In this document: positions 35,034 to 52,536 of the stretch, piece by piece | Layout of the letters: every line of letters starts with the position of its first letter | Position numbering within the stretch: position 1 is the stretch's first letter | The notes under the pieces: generated by a model | Database searches by the model: none | Told to the model about the DNA's origin: nothing | Seen by the model: the letters and a program-made list of their open reading frames with translations, nothing else | Position numbers and translations under genes: made by a program | Assembly: GCF_024746815.1 (NCBI RefSeq) | Contig: NZ_CP080525.1 | Coordinates: forward strand, 620,001 to 684,000 | Direction: 5' to 3' | DNA length: 64,000 nucleotides | Source: Mesorhizobium sp. AR07 | Lineage (GTDB): Bacteria > Pseudomonadota > Alphaproteobacteria > Rhizobiales > Rhizobiaceae

Positions 35034-36707
35034 ATGGTTCCAAGGCGCCTTCCGGGTCGTCAGGCATTGTGGTCGCTAGGGCTGATCTGCCTGTTGGCGT
35101 TGCTCGCCATGGGGCCTGCCGCCTTTGCGGCGGATACGGCCGGGGATATCGGCCCGACGATGCGGTTCGTCATTGTCCGCAGCAACGACCCGGGTTGCGA
35201 GCCGATCTGCCCGGAATGGATCTCGGCCGAAGGCTCGATAGAAGCCGGAACGCCGGCTTTGTTCAAACGCATGCTCAAGACGCTCGGCAGCCGAAAGCTG
35301 CCGGTCGTCGTCGATTCTCCCGGCGGCAACGTCGAGGCGGCGCTGACGCTTGGCCGGCTGATCCGCAAGAACAAGCTCGATATCGCCATAGGCAAGACCC
35401 AGTTCGACGGCTGCCTGCCTGATGGGACGGGCTGCACGGAAAACGACGGCAAGGGCGCCCGTTATTTCGGCGATGCCTACGCCGGCGGCGCGATGTGCAA
35501 TTCCGCTTGCCCGCTGATGTTTGCCGGCGGTGTCCAGCGCGTGGTCGGCGAATGGGCCTATCTCGGCGTCCATCAGATCACCACGACCTATATCCGCACC
35601 AAACTGCAGTACCGGACGACCTATCGCATCGTGGGCGGCAAGAAGAAGGTCCTCAACACGAAAATCGTCAGCCGAAAGAATGCCGGCAGCTACAAGACCT
35701 ACGAGATGAGCAAGGCGGTGGAGAAAAGGCTGGCGGCCTATCTGGACGGGATGGGCGTCGAGCAAGGTGTGCTCGAAACGATGAAGGACACCCCAGCCAG
35801 CGGGATCCAGCAACTGGACTTGGAAAGCATGCTTCAGACGAAGCTGGTCACCAGCCCGGATTCCGTTGATCTTTTGACCGCGCCGACCATATGCAGCGCC
35901 GATCCGCGGCCCGCCAATTGCCGGGAGATACCGGTTCCGGCGGGCAAGGCCGCGCGGCCGGCCAATGCCGAGGTGGCAAAAGCCGCGCCCAGCTCCGCCG
36001 CATCGGCCAAACCCGAGACCGTGCGGCAGGATACTGTCGCGGACATGCGCTTCGTTGTGGTGCGCGGCAGAAGTTTCCTCTGCGATCCCGATTGTCCCGA
36101 ATGGATTTCGGCGGAAGGCAAGATTACAGCGCAGACGCCGGAGGGGCTGCGCCAGTTGCTTGCCACTTTGGGGGATCGGCGGCTGCCGGTCGTGATCAGC
36201 TCGCCGGGCGGCGACCTTTCCGGTGCTCTTGCCGCTGGGCGGCTGATCCGCGAACGCAAGCTCGACGTGGCGGTCGCACGGACGGACTTCATGGAATGCG
36301 AGCCGGAAAAGCCGGGTTGCACGGCTGAGGGCGGTGTCTATGTCGGCCTCACGAATGATGCGTCGGGCGAATGCGATGCGGCCTGCCCGATCATGCTCGC
36401 GGGCGGCGTCAGGCGTTTTGTCGGTCCTCATGCACAATTGGGCCTGCAGTCGCTGCAACCGGAGCAGGCGGTCAAGACCTACCTCGAGGAGATGGCGGTG
36501 GGGCCTGACCTGTTTGCCGCGATAGAGCTCCATTCGAGCCAACCGCAGCTCGACCCCAAGGTGATGCTGAAAGTCGGGCTGACGACCGGACCCCAATCGG
36601 CGGATGAGCTGACCGGGGCCTCCATCTGCAAATCGGAGCCGAAGCCGGGGAACTGCCGCGAGGTGTCGGAGCCCAAGATCCAGGCCAACGCGCCCAGCAA
36701 GTCGTAG
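35034..36707 (+). CDS. exported protein with two ClpP/crotonase-fold domains (COG3904-like), the second degenerate
   Basis: 557 residues. Signal peptide ALWSLGLICLLALLAMGPAA with cleavage near residue 32. Domain 1 (about 43-290): MRFVIVRSNDPGCEPICPEW, VVVDSPGGNVEAALTLGRLI, then MCNSACPLMFAGGVQRVVG and YLGVHQI. Ser157 in CNSAC and His180 in GVHQ take the places of the ClpP-type nucleophile and His. Domain 2 (about 338-540) repeats the pattern: MRFVVVRGRSFLCDPDCPEW, VVISSPGGDLSGALAAGRLI, ECDAACPIMLAGGVRRFVG, LGLQSL. Here the aligned residues are Ala449 and Gln472, so the second domain should be inactive. Both end with a Cys pair (CSADPRPANCRE, CKSEPKPGNCRE). An insertion of some 40 residues after His180 occurs only in domain 1. 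Periplasmic; function unknown. Confidence 0.78.
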   Translation: MVPRRLPGRQALWSLGLICLLALLAMGPAAFAADTAGDIGPTMRFVIVRSNDPGCEPICPEWISAEGSIEAGTPALFKRMLKTLGSRKLPVVVDSPGGNVEAALTLGRLIRKNKLDIAIGKTQFDGCLPDGTGCTENDGKGARYFGDAYAGGAMCNSACPLMFAGGVQRVVGEWAYLGVHQITTTYIRTKLQYRTTYRIVGGKKKVLNTKIVSRKNAGSYKTYEMSKAVEKRLAAYLDGMGVEQGVLETMKDTPASGIQQLDLESMLQTKLVTSPDSVDLLTAPTICSADPRPANCREIPVPAGKAARPANAEVAKAAPSSAASAKPETVRQDTVADMRFVVVRGRSFLCDPDCPEWISAEGKITAQTPEGLRQLLATLGDRRLPVVISSPGGDLSGALAAGRLIRERKLDVAVARTDFMECEPEKPGCTAEGGVYVGLTNDASGECDAACPIMLAGGVRRFVGPHAQLGLQSLQPEQAVKTYLEEMAVGPDLFAAIELHSSQPQLDPKVMLKVGLTTGPQSADELTGASICKSEPKPGNCREVSEPKIQANAPSKS

Positions 36708-36820
36708 TTTCGGCAGGGCGGTCGGGCGGGACTGGCCATCGAGGCAGGTTGAGCCATGTCAGATAGTTCCGGTATCGTCATCTCCGGCATCGTCACGGGG
36801 GCGGGTGGAGGAAACGAAAA

Positions 36821-37303
36821 ATGAGCCAGGACGTCCCGACATTATACGACTGGGCTGGCGGCGCCGAGGCGCTGAACCGCTTGACCAAGACGTTCTACGA
36901 CAAGGTGTTTCAGGACCCGCTCGTCGGCCCGGTGTTCAAAAACATGTCGCCGGATCATCCCGCCCACGTTGCGGCGTTCATCGGCGAGGTTTTCGGCGGG
37001 CCGAAAACCTACAGCGAAAAATTCGGCGGCCATCGCGAGATGGTCATGCACCATCTGGGCAAGCATCTGACCGAGGAGCAGCGCCGCCGCTGGATCAATC
37101 TCCTGGCCGATGCCGCCGACGCGGTTGGACTGCCCGACGATCCTGAATTCCGCTCGGCCTTCATGGGCTATGTCGAATGGGGATCGCGGCTGGCCAAGAT
37201 GAACTCCAACCTCGGCGAGACCTGCGATCCCGAGACGGAGCCGATGCCAGCCTGGGGCTGGGGCGTGCCGGGCGGCCCGTATCGGCCACCTGAAACAAAG
37301 TAG
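36821..37303 (+). CDS. group II truncated hemoglobin
   Basis: 160 residues. LYDWAGGAEALNRLTKTFYD then KVFQDPLVGPVFKNMSPDHP and HVAAFIGEVFGGPKTYSEKF are the typical N-terminal half; GGHREMVMHHLGKHLTEEQR holds the proximal His region, and RRRWINLL carries the Trp that marks group II. It binds heme and O2 or NO in the cytoplasm. A C-terminal tail (ETEPMPAWGWGVPGGPYRPP) exceeds the usual 130 residues. GGAGGAAACG precedes the ATG. Confidence 0.87.
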   Translation: MSQDVPTLYDWAGGAEALNRLTKTFYDKVFQDPLVGPVFKNMSPDHPAHVAAFIGEVFGGPKTYSEKFGGHREMVMHHLGKHLTEEQRRRWINLLADAADAVGLPDDPEFRSAFMGYVEWGSRLAKMNSNLGETCDPETEPMPAWGWGVPGGPYRPPETK

Positions 37304-37405
37304 CTTCCTGCCGCCAGGGATTAAGGCGCGTTTGCTTGCAAACCACTCTTTACAGAGCGTGCGGAAGCTTTTAGGAAGCGCCTGCTGCGCCGACATGCGC
37401 GCGAT

Positions 37406-37481
<76 letters not shown>

Positions 37482-37844
37482 TTTCTCGAAATGGCCATCA
37501 AAACGATATTTCTACAGGCTGGCCTTTGAAAATCGACAGCCCGCTTGCCATATTAGCTCTCTTCAGGCATAAGGGCGCCATAGCCGGGACGGAACGACTG
37601 GATGGTTCCGAGGCGGTGTTTGGTCATAAAGCGGACACTTGCCACTTGCGTGGATCAAGAATCGGTTTTATGTAGACGAAACAGACACGCGACGCGTGGA
37701 GCTGGGAAGCCGGCTTTACGCGTCTGATTTGCATGGGCGAAGTGATTGCGCTGATTCGGCGCGAAATCAAGCCCAGGCGGCACGTCCCGGCCAGCGGGAT
37801 CATCCAGGAGACCCGGCCAACGGGTCTTGAAGACAGAGCGGCAT
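37482..37844. other. gap between tRNA-Trp and secE
   Basis: 363 bp with no supported gene; a 63-codon plus-strand frame at 37639 shows no family features. It contains a possible promoter at 37645-37673. The rest I cannot interpret. Confidence 0.5.
37645..37673 (+). promoter_or_regulatory. possible promoter for secE-nusG and ribosomal protein genes
   Basis: CTTGCG at 37645-37650, 17-nt spacer, TTATGT at 37668-37673, 171 nt before secE. Spacing is ideal but the -35 match is moderate. Confidence 0.35.
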
Positions 37845-38048
37845 ATGGCTTCGAAAACCACAAATCCTTTCGTCTTTCTCCAGCAGGTTCGTGCGGAGAC
37901 CGCCAAGGTGACTTGGCCGTCGCGTCGCGAAACGATGATCTCGACGGTGATGGTTCTGGCCTTCGCTGTGATCGCGATGATCTTTTTCTTCACCGCCGAT
38001 CAGCTCATGGGCCTCGCGGTCGAACAGATTCTGGGCATCGGACGCTAA
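37845..38048 (+). CDS. secE: preprotein translocase subunit SecE
   Basis: 67 residues with one membrane helix. NPFVFLQQVRAETAKVTWPS then RRETMISTVMVLAFAVIAMI is the conserved SecE core, including the amphipathic segment VRAETAKVTWPSR before the helix. It clamps SecY in the inner membrane translocon. A TTG at 37827 is an alternative start. It precedes nusG by 27 nt. Confidence 0.95.
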   Translation: MASKTTNPFVFLQQVRAETAKVTWPSRRETMISTVMVLAFAVIAMIFFFTADQLMGLAVEQILGIGR

Positions 38049-38075
38049 GTCCGGCGATTACGGAGAAGTCGAGAA

Positions 38076-38603
38076 ATGACTGCGCGCTGGTACATCGTCC
38101 ACGCCTATTCGAACTTTGAAAAGAAGGTCGCCGAGGACATCGAGAACAAGGCCAAGCAGAAGGGCCTGTCCGCCGATATCCATCAGATCGTGGTGCCGAC
38201 CGAGAAGGTCGTCGAGGTTCGTCGCGGCCGCAAGGTCGATGCCGAGCGCAAGTTCTTCCCGGGCTATGTGCTCCTCAAGGCCAATCTGACCGACGCGGTG
38301 TTCTCGCTGGTCAAGAACACGCCGAAGGTCACCGGCTTCCTGGGCGACTCCAAGCCGGTGCCGATCACCGAGGCGGAAGCGCAGCGCATCCTGAATCAGG
38401 TGCAGGAAGGCGTCGAGCGGCCGAAGCCTTCGGTCACGTTCGAGATCGGCGAGGCGATCCGCGTTTCGGATGGTCCGTTCGCGTCGTTCAACGGTTTCGT
38501 CCAGGAAGTGGACGAGGAGCGGGCGCGGCTCAAGGTGGAAGTTTCGATCTTCGGGCGCGCCGTGCCTGTCGATCTGGAATTCGGACAGGTCGAAAAGGGC
38601 TGA
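38076..38603 (+). CDS. nusG: transcription termination/antitermination factor NusG
   Basis: 175 residues. The NGN domain starts RWYIVHAYSNFEKKVAEDIE and contains VRRGRKVDAERKFFPGYVLL and TPKVTGFLGDSKPVPI; the C-terminal KOW domain is GEAIRVSDGPFASFNGFVQE to FGRAVPVDLEFGQVEK. It binds RNA polymerase and Rho or ribosomal S10. Good GGAGA before the ATG. Confidence 0.97.
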   Translation: MTARWYIVHAYSNFEKKVAEDIENKAKQKGLSADIHQIVVPTEKVVEVRRGRKVDAERKFFPGYVLLKANLTDAVFSLVKNTPKVTGFLGDSKPVPITEAEAQRILNQVQEGVERPKPSVTFEIGEAIRVSDGPFASFNGFVQEVDEERARLKVEVSIFGRAVPVDLEFGQVEKG

Positions 38604-38776
38604 TCCGAAGTCCCTGCGCCAAGTGCGGCAGGGAAGGCGGCGCGGAGATCGCGCGGCTTTGAGAACGGTGGGAGACGAATGCGGCTTTAGCCGGTCGCAT
38701 GGATCGCACCACCAGACTGCAACCGCCGGGGTTTCCCAGATAGTGGGGGCCGGCATAGACAAAGGCAGGAAAAGAG

Positions 38777-39205
38777 ATGGCTAAGAAAATTGCAGGCCAG
38801 CTCAAGCTCCAGGTCAAAGCGGGATCGGCCACGCCGTCTCCCCCGATCGGCCCGGCGCTTGGTCAGCGTGGCATCAACATCATGGAATTCTGCAAGGCGT
38901 TCAACGCGCAGACCCAGGAAATGGAAAAGGGATCTCCGGTCCCGGTCGTCATCACCTACTACCAGGACAAGTCCTTCACCTTCGTCATGAAGACGGCACC
39001 GGTGAGCTACTTCCTGAAGAAGGCGGCGAACCTGACGTCTGGTTCCAAGGAGCCGGGCAAGATCAAGGCCGGTACGGTTTCGCGTGAAAAGGTCCGCGAG
39101 ATCGCAACCGCGAAGATGAAGGATCTGAACGCAAACGACGTCGAGGCGGCCATGCGCATGGTCGAGGGCTCCGCCCGCTCGATGGGTCTGGAAGTGGTGG
39201 GCTGA
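38777..39205 (+). CDS. rplK: 50S ribosomal protein L11
   Basis: 142 residues. [20 protein letters not shown] then [20 protein letters not shown] and the C-terminal RNA-binding domain ending [12 protein letters not shown] are diagnostic. It binds the GTPase-associated region of 23S rRNA. AGGAAAAGAG lies in front. 4 nt before rplA. Confidence 0.97.
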   Translation: MAKKIAGQLKLQVKAGSATPSPPIGPALGQRGINIMEFCKAFNAQTQEMEKGSPVPVVITYYQDKSFTFVMKTAPVSYFLKKAANLTSGSKEPGKIKAGTVSREKVREIATAKMKDLNANDVEAAMRMVEGSARSMGLEVVG

Positions 39206-39209
39206 GATC

Positions 39210-39908
<699 letters not shown>

Positions 39909-40304
39909 TAAGTTTAGTTGGGATCGGCCGTTAAACGGCTGATCCGCAAAAGAATTCCGGGCCTCCGATCCAGGTTGGCGGCCCGGTGCCGGAAGTCGAA
40001 AGGCTTCCGGACATCCTGTCCGAGATTGCAGGCGGCCCAAAAGCCTTAATTCATGTGGGCCTGCATGAGACGGGTGAAGACCGGACAACGGAGCGAATGC
40101 TCCAATGAAAGGTTCGAACCGTGTTTGCCTTTTGTCTGCGCATCGTCCGGCTTGCCGGTGATGTGGCGAAAGGGGGCAGGATCCTCGAGCGTCGTTCGGG
40201 AGATCCGTTACTGGATGGCCCGGCCGACAAAAGGCAACCCGACGCCTGTCCTTGTGAATGGGAATGTTCCCGTTAACAGGATGGGGGTCAACTGGAGATA
40301 GGCA
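39909..40304 (+). promoter_or_regulatory. rplJ leader region (L10-type autoregulatory leader expected)
   Basis: 396 nt between rplA and rplJ without a supported gene. Near the start is a hairpin, GATCGGCCGTT / AACGGCTGATC (about 39921-39944). Further stems are possible around CGGAAGTCGAAAGGCTTCCG (about 39990-40009). Leaders of rplJL are known to bind L10-L7/L12 for autoregulation; I infer that role from position and length and did not fold the RNA. Confidence 0.5.
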
Positions 40305-40823
40305 GTGGACAGAGCGGAAAAACGCGAACTCGTCACGGGCCTGAACGGTGCGTTCTCGAACGCAGGTTCAGTGGTCGTGGCCCACTACGCCGGTATCACC
40401 GTCGCGCAAATGAACGACCTTCGGTCGAAAATGCGCGCCGCCGGTGGGACCGTCAAAGTCGCGAAGAACCGTCTCGCCAAAATCGCTCTTCAGGGCACGG
40501 ACTCCGCATCGATCATCGACCTGTTCAAGGGACAGACGCTGATCGCTTATTCGGAGGATCCGATTGCGGCGCCGAAGGTCGCGTCCGATTTCGCCAAGGG
40601 AAATGACAAGCTCGTCATTCTCGGCGGCGCAATGGGCACCACCTCGCTCAACGCCGACGGTGTGAAGGCACTCGCCACACTTCCGTCGCTCGATGAGCTG
40701 CGCGCCAGGCTGGTTGGCATGATCGCCACGCCGGCAACCCGGATCGCCCAGATCGTCAATGCGCCAGCGGCTTCGGTCGCGCGCGTCATCGGCGCTTACG
40801 CCCGGAAGGACGAGGCGGCATGA
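40305..40823 (+). CDS. rplJ: 50S ribosomal protein L10
   Basis: 172 residues from a GTG at 40305 with CTGGAGATAG ahead. [20 protein letters not shown] and [20 protein letters not shown] are typical; the C-terminal helix binds L7/L12 dimers, and [19 protein letters not shown] sequence ([20 protein letters not shown]) is the RNA-binding part. Forms the stalk base. Confidence 0.96.
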   Translation: MDRAEKRELVTGLNGAFSNAGSVVVAHYAGITVAQMNDLRSKMRAAGGTVKVAKNRLAKIALQGTDSASIIDLFKGQTLIAYSEDPIAAPKVASDFAKGNDKLVILGGAMGTTSLNADGVKALATLPSLDELRARLVGMIATPATRIAQIVNAPAASVARVIGAYARKDEAA

Positions 40824-40877
40824 GGCCGTTCCTCGCTATCACAAACACACGTTCGAACCTTATGAAGGAACACAACA

Positions 40878-41255
40878 ATGGCTGATCTCGCAAAGATCGT
40901 AGACGACCTTTCGAAGCTGACCGTCCTCGAGGCGGCCGAGCTGTCGAAGCTTCTTGAAGAAAAGTGGGGCGTTTCCGCCGCTGCTCCGGTGGCTGTTGCC
41001 GCCGCTGGCGGTGGTGCGGCCGCTGCTGCTCCGGTCGAGGAAAAGACGGAATTCGACGTCGTCCTCACCGAGGCAGGCGCTCAGAAGATCAACGTCATCA
41101 AGGAAGTCCGCGCCATTACCGGTCTTGGCCTCAAGGAAGCCAAGGATCTGGTCGAAGCGGCTCCGAAGCCGGTCAAGGAAGCCGTTTCCAAGGCCGACGC
41201 TGACAAGTTCAAGGCCCAGCTGGAAGCAGCCGGCGCCAAGGTCGAGCTCAAGTAA
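40878..41255 (+). CDS. rplL: 50S ribosomal protein L7/L12
   Basis: 125 residues. N-terminal dimerisation helix hairpin ([20 protein letters not shown]), an Ala/Gly-rich hinge ([12 protein letters not shown]), and the C-terminal domain with [20 protein letters not shown] and [16 protein letters not shown]. Recruits translation factors on the stalk. Confidence 0.97.
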   Translation: MADLAKIVDDLSKLTVLEAAELSKLLEEKWGVSAAAPVAVAAAGGGAAAAAPVEEKTEFDVVLTEAGAQKINVIKEVRAITGLGLKEAKDLVEAAPKPVKEAVSKADADKFKAQLEAAGAKVELK

Positions 41256-41265
41256 GCGTAAAAGC

Positions 41266-41290
41266 GGCGGACGGCCTCGCGCCGTCCGCC
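41266..41290 (+). terminator. hairpin after rplL, attenuator-like
   Basis: GGCGGACGGC and GCCGTCCGCC form a perfect 10-bp stem with loop CTCGC, 11 nt after rplL. There is no T tract, so it may be a partial terminator or RNA processing site between rplL and rpoB. Confidence 0.6.
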
Positions 41291-41341
41291 ACTCCCTTCG
41301 CCTGGAGGGAGCACGCGTAGCGCGAGACGTACGAGAACCTC

Positions 41342-41391
41342 TTTCCTGAGGGCCGCAACCGGCCTTCAGGAAACGGGTTTTCTCCCGTTTT
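41342..41391 (+). promoter_or_regulatory. paired hairpins upstream of rpoB
   Basis: First stem TTTCCTGAGGGCCG with CGGCCTTCAGGAAA (one mismatch); it shares bases with a second stem AAACGGG / CCCGTTT followed by T residues. The two overlap by three bases, so they could be alternative structures. Likely a transcription attenuation point in the 250-nt gap before rpoB. Confidence 0.5.
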
Positions 41392-41505
41392 GGCCGGCCG
41401 CCGACAGGCGCCGGGAAAACAGACAGAGGGTCGCCGCCCAGGTGGCCCAGAATGCAAGGCGAGCCGCGGCGAGGTTCGTCCCGAGTTTAGAGCTAAGGAG
41501 CGACG

Positions 41506-45642
<4,137 letters not shown>

Positions 45643-45648
45643 GCAAGA

Positions 45649-45678
45649 CGCCCGGTCGCGGGAAACCGCGACCGGGCG
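45649..45678 (+). promoter_or_regulatory. perfect 13-bp hairpin with GAAA tetraloop between rpoB and rpoC
   Basis: CGCCCGGTCGCGG pairs with CCGCGACCGGGCG around GAAA, 7 nt after the rpoB stop. GAAA is an exceptionally stable GNRA loop. No T tract follows, so it is not a classical terminator; RNA stabilisation, processing or pausing is more likely. Confidence 0.8.
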
Positions 45679-45774
45679 CACCAAATTCTTCGGCCGGTGG
45701 CCGACACAAGACGGCGGGCGTTTGGCCCGCGCTAGATGCAAGGGGTTTTCGAGGACCCCGAAAAGGAGAACGGC

Positions 45775-49971
<4,197 letters not shown>

Positions 49972-49985
49972 GCGCGGCGGGCAGG

Positions 49986-50029
49986 GCAATTCCAGGAAAA
50001 GTGTGAAACGGTTTTCCGTCCGGAATTGC
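49986..50029. repeat. palindromic intergenic element, copy B
   Basis: GCAATTCC at 49986-49993 and GGAATTGC at 50022-50029 enclose AGGAAAAGTGTGAAACGGTT. 49986-50011 matches the minus strand of 31266-31291 with one mismatch. It lies 14 nt after rpoC. Confidence 0.85.
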
Positions 50030-50045
50030 GCCAAAACAAAAAATA

Positions 50046-50073
50046 GAGCGGTTCATTGTTCGGTGAACCGCTC
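50046..50073 (+). repeat. 10-bp perfect hairpin downstream of rpoC
   Basis: GAGCGGTTCA and TGAACCGCTC around an 8-nt loop. Together with the palindromic element before it and the terminator after it, it makes three consecutive hairpins at the end of the operon. Confidence 0.75.
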
Positions 50074-50090
50074 CAGGAATCTCAGGCAAC

Positions 50091-50120
50091 AAGGCCGTCG
50101 GGGCAACCCGGCGGCCTTTT
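50091..50120 (+). terminator. rho-independent terminator of the rpoBC operon
   Basis: AAGGCCGTCGGG / CCCGGCGGCCTT with a GCAA loop, followed by TTTCTTTT. It also abuts the end of the opposing XRE gene. Confidence 0.9.
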
Positions 50121-50128
50121 CTTTTGCG

Positions 50129-50341
50129 CTATTGGGGAGCTTTCTCGAAGCGAAGCAGATCGCCCGGCTGACAGTCGAGGTAGTCGCAGATGCGCTCCAG
50201 CGTGTCGAACCGGATGCCCTTGACCTTTCCCTGTTTCAACAGAGAGAGATTGGCCTCGGTGATACCGACATATTCGGCCAGGTCCTTCGACTTCACGTTT
50301 CGTTCGGCGAGGACGACATTGAGCCTGACCCTTATGGGCAT
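50129..50341 (-). CDS. XRE/Cro-type helix-turn-helix regulator (YozG-like)
   Basis: 70 residues from the ATG at 50341 (GAGGAT upstream); a longer frame from 50377 would overlap the previous gene. MPIRVRLNVVLAERNVKSKD, LAEYVGITEANLSLLKQGKV, and FDTLERICDYLDCQPGDLLR match the short Cro-like regulators usually encoded beside DUF2975 membrane proteins, as here. Probably autoregulatory; no sensor domain. Confidence 0.87.
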   Translation of the reverse strand: MPIRVRLNVVLAERNVKSKDLAEYVGITEANLSLLKQGKVKGIRFDTLERICDYLDCQPGDLLRFEKAPQ

Positions 50342-50354
50342 GGACTGATCCTCA

Positions 50355-50933
50355 TCAGATGAACTGTGCGTTTTCATCGGCGAGCGCGGCTGCCTCGGCC
50401 ATGACCCAGGTGATGACAGCGACGATGCCCGCTGCCAGCAAGGTCAGCATCGTGTCGCTGTCGAGGCCAAGCGTCAGCCGGTGCTGGCCGGCAGGTGCGT
50501 CCCAGCTCAGGAGAACGGACAATGCCGCCGCCGAAAGCGGTTTCAGCAAGGCGGACGCCAGCAGGCCAAGGCCAAAATACCGCAGATTCCCGATGGCGCC
50601 CTGACCGAAGAAGTCCCCGGCTGCGAAGGCACCGAAGCAGCGCCTGGCCGCCAGCAGGGCGATGACGAGACAGGCAAGCGGCACGAACGAGATCGCGAAC
50701 CCAGCCAGTCTTCGGCCGAGGCCAAACTCGCTCAGCCATTCCTGCGGGATCTGCGCATCGGCCGCGATCGAACCGGCGGAGACCGTGAGCCAGTAGAACA
50801 GCAAACCGATGGTCAGCACTGTGGCCAGGATGACAAAACATCTCGCCAACACCAGGCTGAAAAGGCGGATGCGTTTCAACCTTGCCTGGCGAGCGGGATC
50901 AAGGGCCGGAGCCGCGATGATAGTTTCAATCAT
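50355..50933 (-). CDS. DUF2975 integral membrane protein
   Basis: 192 residues with four membrane segments: LVLARCFVILATVLTIGLLF, AGFAISFVPLACLVIALLAA, GLGLLASALLKPLSAAALSV, and TLLAAGIVAVITWVMAEAAA. The last helix running into EAAALADENAQF is the signature end of DUF2975 proteins. 13 nt before the XRE gene, so they form a pair. The upstream 90 bp (50934-51030) is AT-rich and holds the divergent promoters. Confidence 0.83.
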   Translation of the reverse strand: MIETIIAAPALDPARQARLKRIRLFSLVLARCFVILATVLTIGLLFYWLTVSAGSIAADAQIPQEWLSEFGLGRRLAGFAISFVPLACLVIALLAARRCFGAFAAGDFFGQGAIGNLRYFGLGLLASALLKPLSAAALSVLLSWDAPAGQHRLTLGLDSDTMLTLLAAGIVAVITWVMAEAAALADENAQFI

Positions 50934-51030
50934 TGGGAGTCTCGCTCTATCGAAAGAAATTATCGTTTTACAATAATTAATTTATGCATAATGATGTTTC
51001 CTGTCAACATCCCTACAACAGGAGAAACCG

Positions 51031-51429
51031 ATGCCTTCCTTCAAACGCCAGATTATGGCTGTCACCTTCGCCGCTGCGGTGGCGTTCATGACGCCTTTGG
51101 CAGCCATCGCCCTGCCGTCGACCGCAACAGGTCAAATATCGGTGGGGCAGGTGATGGAGATGATCGAAAAGGCCGATACGAGTCCAATCGCCAGGCAAAC
51201 GCTCGTCGCCTATGTCGCCGGGGTTGGTGAAGCGACCGGCGTGATCGTCGATACGATCGGCAGCGCACGCACCGTTTCCTGCAGCAAGCCCTTGAGCCTG
51301 GATACGGGGTCGGTTCGTGCTGCCCTTGAAGCAGGCTCGCCCAGTCAGGGCAGCTGGTCCCAGACGCCGGCAACGCCGCTGATCGTTGCCGATATGGTCA
51401 AGCGCGCCGGTTGCCGGACCAAGGATTGA
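51031..51429 (+). CDS. exported small protein, hypothetical
   Basis: 132 residues. Signal peptide MPSFKRQIMAVTFAAAVAFM with cleavage likely after AIA (about residue 27). The mature part is helical with TLVAYVAGVGEATGVIVDTI and two Cys (VSCSKP, RAGCRT) that could form a disulfide. The AYVAGVGEA stretch recalls Rap1a/Tai-like periplasmic proteins, but the match is too weak to name. AGGAGAAACCG precedes the ATG. Confidence 0.6.
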   Translation: MPSFKRQIMAVTFAAAVAFMTPLAAIALPSTATGQISVGQVMEMIEKADTSPIARQTLVAYVAGVGEATGVIVDTIGSARTVSCSKPLSLDTGSVRAALEAGSPSQGSWSQTPATPLIVADMVKRAGCRTKD

Positions 51430-51520
51430 TTCAACCGATCCGCAAAAAACTCTGTCGCGCGACGATGCTCTGCCTGCGAGCGCCGCGAGATACCAGCGAA
51501 TGCGGCTCCGGTGTCAGATC

Positions 51521-52447
51521 TCAGTCGAAAAACGCTTCCACCACATTGCGCTTGCCGAGCATGAAGGCGTCGGCGACATGCTGGAGCGGAGTCAGATCGA
51601 CATCGGAGCTGCCGGCGCGCACGATCTCGGCGAAGCGCCTGTAGAGCATCGGGTACTCCGCTTCCAGCTCGTCGTGGACGACGCGGCCGTCGACGGCGAG
51701 CTTCGAGCCGCCGCCGGAAAGCACCATCGCGCCCTTGTCGGTGTCGGCGACAATGTCCCAGCTCTGCGGCCCGGTCTGGAGCCAGTCGAGCTCCATCGTC
51801 ACCGGCAAGCCGTTCGAGGTGCGGAAGCTGACATGCGCCGCGACCGGGGCGGCGCGGTTCTCGGGGAAGTCGAGGATCGCCGAGATGATGAACATCGGCG
51901 GCAGGATGTGAGTCACGATCGACAGCGCATTGATGCCGGGATCGAAGACGCCGAAGCCGCCGGGCGCCCAGATCCACTCCTGGTTCGGATGCCAGCGGCG
52001 CACGTCTTCTTTCCAGTTGATGGCGGCCGACTTGATCCTGGCCGAACCCAGGAAGGCACGCGCGGCCTCGACCGCCGGCGCATAGCGCGAATGCCAGCTT
52101 GCGAACAGCGAAACACCGTTTTTCGCGGCCAATGCCTTCAGGTTCTCGACCTCGCTGACCGTGGCGCCGGGCGGCTTTTCCAGGAAGACATGTTTTTTCG
52201 CTTCCAGCGCTGTGCGCGCCGCGTCATAGCGAAACTGCGGCGGCATGCAGAGCGAGACCGCCTCGAGCTCCGGCACCGCGTCGAGCATGGCTTCGATATC
52301 GGGAAAATTCGGGATGTTTTCCACCTTGCCATGCCGGCTGGCGGCTGCGATGAGGCGATAGTCCTGGTCTTTCGCCAGGGCCGGCAGGTGCTGGTCGCGG
52401 ACGATCTTGCCGACGCCGACGATGCCTATCTTGATGGGCTGGGACAC
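51521..52447 (-). CDS. Gfo/Idh/MocA oxidoreductase, D-galactose 1-dehydrogenase-like
   Basis: 308 residues from the GTG at 52447 (GGAG upstream); frames beginning further upstream are shadows. Rossmann motif IKIGIVGVGKIVRDQHLPAL; the family's EKP motif in KKHVFLEKPPGATVSEVENL; then NWKEDVRRWHPNQEWIWAPG and GFGVFDPGINALSIVTHILP. This matches bacterial NAD-dependent galactose dehydrogenases of rhizobia as I remember them, so oxidation of D-galactose to the lactone is likely. Other sugars are possible. Confidence 0.78.
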   Translation of the reverse strand: MSQPIKIGIVGVGKIVRDQHLPALAKDQDYRLIAAASRHGKVENIPNFPDIEAMLDAVPELEAVSLCMPPQFRYDAARTALEAKKHVFLEKPPGATVSEVENLKALAAKNGVSLFASWHSRYAPAVEAARAFLGSARIKSAAINWKEDVRRWHPNQEWIWAPGGFGVFDPGINALSIVTHILPPMFIISAILDFPENRAAPVAAHVSFRTSNGLPVTMELDWLQTGPQSWDIVADTDKGAMVLSGGGSKLAVDGRVVHDELEAEYPMLYRRFAEIVRAGSSDVDLTPLQHVADAFMLGKRNVVEAFFD

Positions 52448-52536
52448 GGCCGCTCCGTCTGTTAAATGATGAAGGTGGTTTCTTAGCAGAACACTTGCCC
52501 CCGACAAGCCGAAGCAGACAAGCCGAAGCCGAAAAG

